Assembly (NCBI GenBank): GCA_900547565.1
Contig: URHI01000103.1
Span: 1-6,867, forward strand
From: an uncultured Eubacteriales bacterium
Lineage (GTDB): Bacteria; Bacillota; Clostridia; Oscillospirales; CAG-272
DNA: 6,867 nucleotides
Direction: 5' to 3'
Position numbers and translations under genes: made by a program. How positions within the stretch are numbered: the first letter of the stretch is position 1; every line of letters begins with the position of its first letter. The notes below the pieces were generated by a model, which saw only the letters and a program-made list of their open reading frames with translations, ran no database searches and was not told the origin of the DNA. Positions 1 to 5,962 of the stretch are shown here, in pieces.

Positions 1-6
1 CTTTTC

Positions 7-36
7 GTACTTTTCTGGCGCGTACCAGAAAAGTAC
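7..36. repeat. Perfect 12-bp inverted repeat (hairpin), REP-like or transcription-end element
   Basis: The arms GTACTTTTCTGG (7-18) and CCAGAAAAGTAC (25-36) are exact reverse complements separated by a 6-nt loop, CGCGTA. The stem is only moderately GC-rich and neither flank carries a real T-run (ACACTTCTTA on the right, GAAAAG when read leftward). A classic intrinsic terminator is therefore possible but weak. A dispersed palindromic intergenic repeat is at least as likely. It lies at the window edge, so the gene it may belong to is out of view. Confidence 0.7.
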
Positions 37-43
37 ACTTCTT

Positions 44-190
44 ATCGTCCTGTAAAACGATATTTTCCGTATAAAATACGTTCATATTGTCCTGTAAGAC
101 TATATTCCTATAGAAAATACATTCTTCATCGTCCTGTAAGCGATATTTCTGTAAATCTTCCCACCGCCCTGCAAGACGATATTTCCGTAG
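44..190. repeat. Four degenerate tandem repeats upstream of araB (period 42, 42, 35 bp)
   Basis: Four related units begin at 44, 86, 128 and 163. Each carries a core close to ATCGTCCTGTAAGACGATAT followed by a TTCCGTA-like tail. The conserved CCTGTAA/CCTGCAA heptamer sits at 49, 91, 133 and 168. In copy 1 the core is a small dyad (ATCGT 44-48, ACGAT 57-61). Copy 3 keeps ATCG/CGAT, and copies 2 and 4 have drifted. The units contain no plausible open reading frame with a ribosome binding site, so the stretch looks regulatory or like a decaying intergenic repeat. The role is unknown. Confidence 0.65.
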
Positions 191-250
191 TCATAGGTTG
201 TAAAGTATCCCCATACACTATTCCCATATCACAGAAAGCGGATCTTCCTA

Positions 251-279
251 TTTACAAATCCCCCGGAATGTAGTATAAT
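251..279 (+). promoter_or_regulatory. Sigma-A-type promoter for araB
   Basis: The -35 box TTTACA (251-256, five of six consensus bases) and the -10 box TATAAT (274-279, perfect) are separated by exactly 17 bp. Transcription should start near 285-287, giving a leader of about 38 nt before the araB ATG at 324. No terminator is seen inside the downstream cluster, so this promoter probably drives the genes through 5812. Confidence 0.85.
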
Positions 280-283
280 AAAC

Positions 284-305
284 TGATAAATTATCAATGA
301 TCATT
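284..305. promoter_or_regulatory. Two abutting palindromes at the araB transcription start, candidate operator
   Basis: TGATAA-A-TTATCA (284-296) is a perfect 13-bp dyad, and AATGATCATT (296-305) is a perfect 10-bp palindrome sharing its first base. Together they cover the predicted +1 region, where a bound repressor would block initiation. The sequence does not resemble the GTAC-centred operator known for the arabinose repressor AraR of Bacillus, so the regulator is unknown. AT-rich DNA produces short palindromes by chance, but two in a row here is suggestive. Confidence 0.45.
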
Positions 306-323
306 CATTTAAGGAGAATTATT

Positions 324-2000
324 ATGCCCAAATACACCATAGGCCTGGATTACGGGTCACTTTCCGGCCGCGCCGTGCTGGTCGACATTGCAGACGGCCG
401 CCAGCTGTGCGATTGCGTGATGGATTACCCGCACGCGGTCATGTCCGAAACACTGGCCGCAACCGGCGCACCATTGCCCCCGGACTACGCACTGCAGGAT
501 CCGAAGGATTATCTCGACGTACTCCACACGATCGTCCCCGGTGTTATCAGCAAGGCCGGCATCGATCCTCATGACATAATCGGACTCGGCATCGACTTCA
601 CCTGCTGCACAATGCTGCCGGTCAGAGCGGACGGTACCCCGCTGTGCTTTGACGAAAAATTCCGCGGAGAACCGCACGCATATGTCAAGCTGTGGAAGCA
701 TCACGCTGCCCAACCTTATGCTGACCGCCTCAATGAGGTGGCGCGCCGCCGTGGAGAGCCGTGGCTGGATCGTTTCGGCGGTAAGGTATCCTCCGAGTGG
801 ATGTTTCCGAAGATCTGGCAGGTGCTGGACGAGTCTCCCGAAATATATGATGCCGCTGACTACTTTATAGAGGCGGCAGACTGGCTGACATGGCAGCTGA
901 CCGGCCGCCAGACGCGCGGTTATTGCTTCGCAGCCTACAAAAGCAGCTTTGTTATTGACGATGGTGGCTATCCGAGTGAGGATTTTTTTGGAGAGCTGGA
1001 CGAAAGACTGCGTCATGTCGTGCGAGACAAGCTGGACGCCCCAATGGTGTTTACGGGTGAGCGCGCGGGAAGCGTCTGCCGCCGCGCGGCAGATTGGCTA
1101 GGCCTGCCCGAAGGTGCTGCAGTTGCTTGCCCCATGCCCGACGCACACACCGCAACCATTTCACTGGGCCTTAAGCGGGCGGGAGACATGTGCGCTATCA
1201 TGGGCACATCGTCCTGCTATATGCTGCTCGGAGACAAGGACGGTCAGGTTCCCGGCATTTGCGGTATAGTAAAAGACGGTATGACGCCCGGATTTTACGG
1301 CTATGAGGCCGGACTGTGCTGTGTCGGTGACCATTTTGCCTGGGCCGCCGAAAACGTCACACGTGCAGATTACATAGAAGAAGCCAACCGTCGCGGTATA
1401 TCTGTCCTCAAGCTGTTGATAGAAAAGGCGGCGGGGCAGAAGCCGGGCGAGCACGGCCTTGTCGCTCTCAACTGGTTCAACGGCAACCGCAATATACTTG
1501 TGGACGCAGCACTGTCCGGTATGATAGTCGGCATGACACTGCGTACACGTCCCGAGGACATACTCCGTGCACTCATTGAGGCCACTGCTTACGGTACCCG
1601 CACAATTATCGAAAACTATCGCACACACGGCGTCAAGGTCGGACGCATAGTGGCGGCCGGTGGCATTGCCCGCAAGGATCCGTTTACCATGCAGACCTAC
1701 GCCGACATACTGAACATGGATATTGAAATTTCCGGCTCCGCACAGGCTCCGGCCCTGTCGGGTGCCATTCAGGCGGCTGCTGCGGCGGGCGAGTCGGACG
1801 GTGGATATGCCACACTGAGCGAGGCAATGAACCATATGGTGAGCGCTTGCGATAAGGTGTACCACCCCATTCCCGAAAATGTGGCGGTGTATGACCGGCT
1901 GTTTGCCGAGTACATGAAGCTGCACGACTACTTCGGCCGTGGCGGCAATAATGTCATGAAAACGCTCAGAGCTATCTCTGCCGAGACGCTTGAGAGCTGA
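324..2000 (+). CDS. araB: Ribulokinase AraB (L-ribulokinase, EC 2.7.1.16)
   Basis: This cytoplasmic FGGY-family sugar kinase transfers phosphate from ATP to L-ribulose, giving L-ribulose 5-phosphate in L-arabinose catabolism. The product is 558 aa, the normal length for bacterial AraB. The N-terminal actin-like fold opens with GLDYGSLSGRAVLVD. The AraB-specific stretches DFTCCTMLP and PHAYVKLWKHH follow, then an FGGY signature-1-like segment (WMFPKIWQV). The catalytic base is probably Asp273 in MPDAHTA, the GTSSCYMLL stretch belongs to the nucleotide-binding half, and GMIVGMTLRTRPEDILRALIE matches FGGY signature 2. The C-terminus (HDYFGRGGNNVMKTL) is typical of the family. The start at 324 is chosen because AAGGAG (311-316) lies 7 nt upstream. 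An in-frame ATG at 297 has no ribosome binding site and falls in the palindromes. AraA and AraD are not in the window. Xylulokinase or another FGGY kinase is much less likely given the AraB motifs. Confidence 0.95.
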   Translation: MPKYTIGLDYGSLSGRAVLVDIADGRQLCDCVMDYPHAVMSETLAATGAPLPPDYALQDPKDYLDVLHTIVPGVISKAGIDPHDIIGLGIDFTCCTMLPVRADGTPLCFDEKFRGEPHAYVKLWKHHAAQPYADRLNEVARRRGEPWLDRFGGKVSSEWMFPKIWQVLDESPEIYDAADYFIEAADWLTWQLTGRQTRGYCFAAYKSSFVIDDGGYPSEDFFGELDERLRHVVRDKLDAPMVFTGERAGSVCRRAADWLGLPEGAAVACPMPDAHTATISLGLKRAGDMCAIMGTSSCYMLLGDKDGQVPGICGIVKDGMTPGFYGYEAGLCCVGDHFAWAAENVTRADYIEEANRRGISVLKLLIEKAAGQKPGEHGLVALNWFNGNRNILVDAALSGMIVGMTLRTRPEDILRALIEATAYGTRTIIENYRTHGVKVGRIVAAGGIARKDPFTMQTYADILNMDIEISGSAQAPALSGAIQAAAAAGESDGGYATLSEAMNHMVSACDKVYHPIPENVAVYDRLFAEYMKLHDYFGRGGNNVMKTLRAISAETLES

Positions 2001-2046
2001 CGATCTGCGGCATATGCTCCCCATCCTTACGAAAGGTATGTGAGGT

Positions 2047-4155
2047 ATGATGAAAAAGCTGTCGAAAACACTTTGCTTTTGCCTGGCGTTGCTGTCGGTG
2101 GCTGCATTTGCTGCCTGCCGCTCATCCGGAACAACGCATGATGTTACCACACCCGTGTCCGGGGACACCGGAACGTCCGGTATATCGGGTATTTCAGAGT
2201 CATCCGGCACTTCGACCCCTGCAGGCTCACATACCAACGACCAATCCTCAGCAACGGCTGCAATAATACACGGCCCTCCTGTCGGCAACGCCGCTGTATA
2301 TAATCAGGCATTGGGACTGTCAGCTTATGAGGTCGTGTCCGACAACCCGGCTGTCGCCGAGGCATTGGCAACTACCGCGGGCGTGCGGGTGATCGGATAT
2401 CTTGACGGCGTGGCACACATTGCGGTTACCGACTGCTTCGGCCACACCGCATCAATTGATGTGTCCGTTTCGGGCAATACCGTCACGGCCACGCCGACGC
2501 CGACTGCCGACCGCTTTATCGAGGCGAGGACGCACTTCGGGGCCAAGGGCGACGGAGTTACCGACGACACTGCAGCCATTCAGGCTGCGCTCAACTCGGC
2601 CAAACCGGGTGAAAAAGTTTATGTTTATCCCGGGATTTATATCGTAGACCACCTGTGCATGCCTGAGGGCGTGACGCTTGAGCTGTTCACAACCATGACG
2701 GACGCTACGCAGGGCTTTACCGATGAGCTGGCACGTCAGACCCGCAACGGTGAGCTTACGGTACTGCGCGGCGTTCGCATAATGAACAACTACTACCACC
2801 AGCCGGGGGCCGAGGGCAGCTCGCACTTTACTGTCCGCGGCGGCGTTCTGGATATGCAGGAGACCACCAAGGGCGCTGTGATCTTTGCCTGCGCAGACGG
2901 CGCACTGCTTGAAAATGTCATATTCAAGGACATGAAAAACAACCACGCCATACAGTATACCGGTTGTAAAAACTCAGCCATACGCAACTGTATGTTCGCC
3001 GGCTACACCTGGGGCGGGACCTTTACACGTGAGGTCGTTCAGATAGAGGTGTCCCCCCCCGGTGCGACGGGTACGGCCGCCACGGCTCCGCTTACGTTTG
3101 AAGAGGGTGAGTTTAATTACAGCGAAAATATTGAGATAAGTCACTGCTATTTCGGCAAAAGCGACCGCTGCGGCGTTCCGCTCATGGCCATAGGGCATCA
3201 TTCACAGGCAGGAGCGGCAACTGTTACCGGGTTCCGCATTAAAGACAACGTATTCGACGGTATGCTGTACGCGGGAATACGTTACAACGGCATTGTAGAT
3301 ACCGAAATTTCGGGAAACACCTTCAACGCCTACGCCGAATATTCCAACGTAAATGACGCCAGTGCCACCACTCCCGCCTTCATAGTGCTGTATTCTTCTT
3401 CGGCATCAACCTCCTATACCAGCATCACCGGCGGCCGTCGCGTCCTGCACGCCGATGTGACGGAGCAGGCAGGAATACACGGCATGAACATAACCGGCAA
3501 CACCTTCAATATCCCCGAGGGCAGTGACAAAAAGGTGATACATGTTACCGGAACGACATATACCCCCGGCATGATATATAAATCCGGCCTTATAAGGCAA
3601 GATGCCTACAACACGCAGACATACACCTATTCGGGCTACACTGCAGTGAGCAACTATATTGAAGGCGTGCGCTTCTGCGACAATGTCATCAACGTCACCG
3701 GCAGTCCGGCTTATTCGGGGCAGTTTATATATTTTCAGAGCGTGCTGGGGCTTGAGGTGTCGGGAAATCGCCTGAACCTTGCCGACGGGGTGTCGTTCAG
3801 CCACAGTACCGACGGCGTGCCCGGACTTGTCACACGTGGCTGTACATACGGCTCCGGACCGGACAAATATGTCATAACTACCGCTGCTGACCGAAACATC
3901 GCGCTGACTGCAGCCGACGGTAAGGTCGAAGTGCAGCTGATACCGCGAGCAGCTTTCAATATTACGCTGGCGGTGGAAGGGCAGGGAAGGCTGACCTTCA
4001 ATATACAGAAAAGCGGCCGCGCCACGGTCACGCCGGTTGCCGCCGAAGGATACGTTGCCGACGGCTGGTACACCGTTGACGGCAGAGCGGTCGGCGGCGC
4101 CGAAACACTGACCGGTGCCACCACAATGATATTCAGGTTCAAACCCGTAAACTGA
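2047..4155 (+). CDS. Secreted lipoprotein with pectate-lyase-type right-handed beta-helix
   Basis: The 702-aa protein starts with a lipoprotein signal peptide: basic MMKKLSK, a hydrophobic core, then FAAC with Cys24 as the likely lipidated residue (Phe at -3 is unusual). Residues 25-75 are a Ser/Thr/Gly-rich linker. Residues about 92-145 look like a bacterial Ig-like (Big2-type) domain. FGAKGDGVTDDT at 164-175 is the hallmark of the Pectate_lyase_3 family, followed to about residue 590 by repeated beta-helix strands (for example RNCMF, ISHCYF, IKDNVF, ISGNTF, ITGNTF). The last 76 residues resemble an InlB-type beta repeat (VTP, GYVADGWY). Relatives include pectate lyases, polygalacturonase-like enzymes, epimerases and phage tailspikes, so an exact reaction cannot be assigned; an extracellular polysaccharide is the likely substrate. 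Position 46 nt after araB, with no terminator seen, suggests co-transcription. GAAAGG (2031-2036) serves ATG 2047; ATG 2050 is an alternative. A run of eight C (3053-3060) lies mid-gene. Confidence 0.8.
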   Translation: MMKKLSKTLCFCLALLSVAAFAACRSSGTTHDVTTPVSGDTGTSGISGISESSGTSTPAGSHTNDQSSATAAIIHGPPVGNAAVYNQALGLSAYEVVSDNPAVAEALATTAGVRVIGYLDGVAHIAVTDCFGHTASIDVSVSGNTVTATPTPTADRFIEARTHFGAKGDGVTDDTAAIQAALNSAKPGEKVYVYPGIYIVDHLCMPEGVTLELFTTMTDATQGFTDELARQTRNGELTVLRGVRIMNNYYHQPGAEGSSHFTVRGGVLDMQETTKGAVIFACADGALLENVIFKDMKNNHAIQYTGCKNSAIRNCMFAGYTWGGTFTREVVQIEVSPPGATGTAATAPLTFEEGEFNYSENIEISHCYFGKSDRCGVPLMAIGHHSQAGAATVTGFRIKDNVFDGMLYAGIRYNGIVDTEISGNTFNAYAEYSNVNDASATTPAFIVLYSSSASTSYTSITGGRRVLHADVTEQAGIHGMNITGNTFNIPEGSDKKVIHVTGTTYTPGMIYKSGLIRQDAYNTQTYTYSGYTAVSNYIEGVRFCDNVINVTGSPAYSGQFIYFQSVLGLEVSGNRLNLADGVSFSHSTDGVPGLVTRGCTYGSGPDKYVITTAADRNIALTAADGKVEVQLIPRAAFNITLAVEGQGRLTFNIQKSGRATVTPVAAEGYVADGWYTVDGRAVGGAETLTGATTMIFRFKPVN

Positions 4156-4167
4156 CGGAGGTACACT

Positions 4168-4878
4168 ATGGCTTATAAACCCGGAGCGCTTAAGATCATC
4201 GGCTGGGTGATCAAGGCGATCCTATACATGACAGTAGTATTTGTGCTTTCAATGCTTATCTGGCGTATGTGCTTTTCTACGCGCATACCGGAGAAAATAA
4301 AGCAGATATATGTTACACCCTCACTCACCGCGGCATATGCCGACGGAAGCATAGAAGGGTTTAATCAGGATCAGGCATCCATTACCCGGGAGGATCAGTG
4401 CTACGGCTACTTCTCGGTGGAGGATTACGTCATAATCAGTGAGGCATCGCAGGTGCAGATAATATTCAGGTATAATAACAGCACCGTAAAAAATGTGGCG
4501 AACGATTACGGACTCAGCCGGGTTCCGTCGCCGGACGAGGAAATGTTCGACGTAACGCTGGTCAAGACCACCGACATGACGCCTGACAACCCTGATGACA
4601 ATATTGACGAGTCCGCACTGGCAAAAACGCGCTATTTCCCGTCGGCAGTTGTGACCGAACGCACAAAGCTGTACAATTACCGCAGATTTGTGTTTGAGGG
4701 CGTTGATATAGGCGAGCTGGACATCGGTCTGTTTGTCGACATCTATTATCTTGGGGATCTGGATTATGAAAGTACCCCGCTCGGCACGCTGTGTCTGTAT
4801 GACTATCAGATGGAGCGTATTGACTACCGGTTCTCAGGTGCCGACCTGAAACGAATCGAAAACGGAAAGGAAAATTGA
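4168..4878 (+). CDS. Hypothetical single-pass membrane protein
   Basis: I do not recognise this 236-aa protein. A short basic N-terminus is followed by one hydrophobic helix at about residues 11-32 without a clear cleavage site. It is probably a membrane anchor with residues 33-236 outside the cytoplasm. The exposed part is rich in Tyr, Asp, Glu and beta-prone stretches (YGYFSVEDYVIISEASQVQIIF, RRFVFEG, LDIGLFVDIYYLGDL) with an acidic loop (TPDNPDDNIDES, about 138-149). This suggests a compact beta-rich domain. No catalytic motif is visible. A strong GGAGGT (4157-4162) lies 5 nt before the ATG, and the gap to the upstream lipoprotein gene is only 12 nt, so translation is likely coupled. It sits between a secreted beta-helix protein and a transporter, which fits a cell-surface role, but the function is unknown. 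Confidence 0.8.
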   Translation: MAYKPGALKIIGWVIKAILYMTVVFVLSMLIWRMCFSTRIPEKIKQIYVTPSLTAAYADGSIEGFNQDQASITREDQCYGYFSVEDYVIISEASQVQIIFRYNNSTVKNVANDYGLSRVPSPDEEMFDVTLVKTTDMTPDNPDDNIDESALAKTRYFPSAVVTERTKLYNYRRFVFEGVDIGELDIGLFVDIYYLGDLDYESTPLGTLCLYDYQMERIDYRFSGADLKRIENGKEN

Positions 4879-4882
4879 TCTT

Positions 4883-5812
4883 ATGTGGTTTATATTTGCT
4901 CTGATAACGCTGTTCGCCTGGGGCGGCGCCGACCTGTTCTATAAAAAGGGCGCTGACGAGGACGATAAATACAGTCACCTAAAAACATCAATGATGGTCG
5001 GCTTGGTCATGGGCGTACACGCTATATGCATGCTGATCTTCGGCGGTGTCGATTATGACCCCGTCAACCTGCTGATATATCTTCCCGTGTCGGCTATGTA
5101 TATACTGTCGATGACGGTCGGGTATCTCGGACTGCGCTATCTGGAGCTTTCAATTTCATCACCGATACAGAACGCATCCGGCGCGCTGGTGTCCATACTG
5201 TGCCTGATTATACTCGGGCAGAAAATGGATGCATGGTCAGCGGTGGGCGTTGTGCTGATATGCTTCGGTGTGTTTATGCTCGGACTGCTTGAAAAAAAGC
5301 GGGATCAGCTGCCTGCACCGGACGGAAAAGACAAAAAATACCGTATCGGCTTTGTGGCATTTCTGCTGCCGATAGGATACTGTGTGCTGGACTCGCTGGG
5401 CACGTTTTTCGACGCATGGTATCTTGATGACCCCGAAACGACACTGCTGCGCAACGTCACGGCGGACAATTTTGAGGACGTTGCAAACATATCCTACGAG
5501 CTGACGTTTTTCTTCTGTGCAATCATCATTCTGGTGTTCATGCTTATCAAAAAGCAGAATCTTGTGAGAAAGCCGCAAGGCTCACGCCTGACAGCCGCAG
5601 TGCTTGAAACCGCGGGTCAGTTCACATATGTATATGCAATGTCGGGACACGGCTCGGTTGCCGCACCGATGATAGGCTCATACTGCATAGTTTCGGTGCT
5701 GCTGTCGCGGATATTCATTAAGGAAAAGCTGACCGCATGGCAATATGTCACGGTTGCAGTCGTCATTACCGGAATTATTCTTCTGGGTATTTCCGAGGGG
5801 CTTGCCGGCTGA
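4883..5812 (+). CDS. EamA/DMT-superfamily transporter
   Basis: The 309-aa integral membrane protein has about ten predicted helices (roughly 2-20, 36-54, 62-82, 93-112, 118-137, 155-178, 205-223, 236-253, 260-277, 285-304). This is the usual layout of the drug/metabolite transporter superfamily. The two halves end alike: LSISSPIQN followed by GQKMDAWSAVGVVLICFGVFMLG, and GSVAAPMIGSYCIVSVLLSRIFIKEKLTAWQYVTVAVVITGIILLG, matching the duplicated EamA domain. An acidic insert of about 25 residues (DDPETTLLRNVTADNFEDV, about 182-200) between helices 6 and 7 is larger than usual. Only 4 nt separate it from the previous gene. The ribosome binding site GGAAAGG (4864-4870) lies within that gene's end, 12 nt before ATG 4883. 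The substrate cannot be read from the sequence. Uptake or export of a sugar-related metabolite is only an inference from the neighbours. Confidence 0.85.
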   Translation: MWFIFALITLFAWGGADLFYKKGADEDDKYSHLKTSMMVGLVMGVHAICMLIFGGVDYDPVNLLIYLPVSAMYILSMTVGYLGLRYLELSISSPIQNASGALVSILCLIILGQKMDAWSAVGVVLICFGVFMLGLLEKKRDQLPAPDGKDKKYRIGFVAFLLPIGYCVLDSLGTFFDAWYLDDPETTLLRNVTADNFEDVANISYELTFFFCAIIILVFMLIKKQNLVRKPQGSRLTAAVLETAGQFTYVYAMSGHGSVAAPMIGSYCIVSVLLSRIFIKEKLTAWQYVTVAVVITGIILLGISEGLAG

Positions 5813-5879
5813 CTCAGCAGCTCCGGTGCATGAATTCCAACGGGGTACAAGATAAATCAAAATAATTCACAGAACCACC

Positions 5880-5908
5880 TTCACGTTTTCACGTAAATAT
5901 ATTATACT
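5880..5908 (+). promoter_or_regulatory. Sigma-A-type promoter for the alarmone synthetase gene
   Basis: TTCACG (5880-5885, four of six consensus bases) and TATACT (5903-5908, five of six) are separated by 17 bp inside an AT-rich island that contrasts with the coding DNA on both sides. The predicted start is near 5915, about 20 nt before the ribosome binding site. This makes the gene a separate transcription unit from the araB cluster. I could not find a convincing terminator between 5813 and 5880, only the short palindrome GCTGACTCAGC (5808-5818) over the previous stop codon, so read-through is possible. Confidence 0.7.
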
Positions 5909-5932
5909 TAAATTAAATAAAACATAACGATC

Positions 5933-5950
5933 AAGGAGGGGACAGCCACG
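5933..5950 (+). promoter_or_regulatory. Strong ribosome binding site positioned for an ACG codon at 5948
   Basis: AAGGAGGGG (5933-5941) is the best Shine-Dalgarno match in the window. It lies 21 nt before the first in-frame ATG (5963), far beyond the usual 5-10 nt. The in-frame codon at normal spacing (6 nt) is ACG at 5948. The codons between are GCT ATC AAT AAT, with no GTG or TTG. Either ACG is used as a rare start, an ancestral ATG has mutated, or translation initiates weakly at 5963. Confidence 0.6.
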
Positions 5951-5962
5951 GCTATCAATAAT

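Noticed and set aside
44..190. The repeats as a CRISPR array
   Set aside because: The units are too degenerate, similarity extends through almost the whole period so no unique spacers exist, and no cas genes are present.
297..323. Upstream ATG at 297 as the araB start
   Set aside because: It has no ribosome binding site, lies in the palindromes next to the predicted transcription start, and adds nine residues not typical of AraB. AAGGAG at 311-316 clearly serves ATG 324.
357..1016. Minus-strand open frame (219 codons) inside araB
   Set aside because: It lies fully antisense to conserved AraB motifs and its translation is not recognisable.
2038..2043. ATG-TGA start-stop pair just before the lipoprotein gene
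   Set aside because: The only nearby Shine-Dalgarno-like bases (GAAAGG) are too close to this ATG, so a start-stop regulatory element is not supported.
1161..2288. Long open frame on the minus strand (375 codons) across the end of araB and the start of the lipoprotein gene
   Set aside because: It runs antisense to two well-supported genes, its product resembles no family I know, and such open antisense frames arise from codon bias in moderately GC-rich coding DNA.
5808..5818. Palindrome GCTGACTCAGC over the transporter stop codon as a terminator
   Set aside because: The stem is only 5 bp with a one-base centre and no T-run follows; it would not form a stable RNA hairpin.
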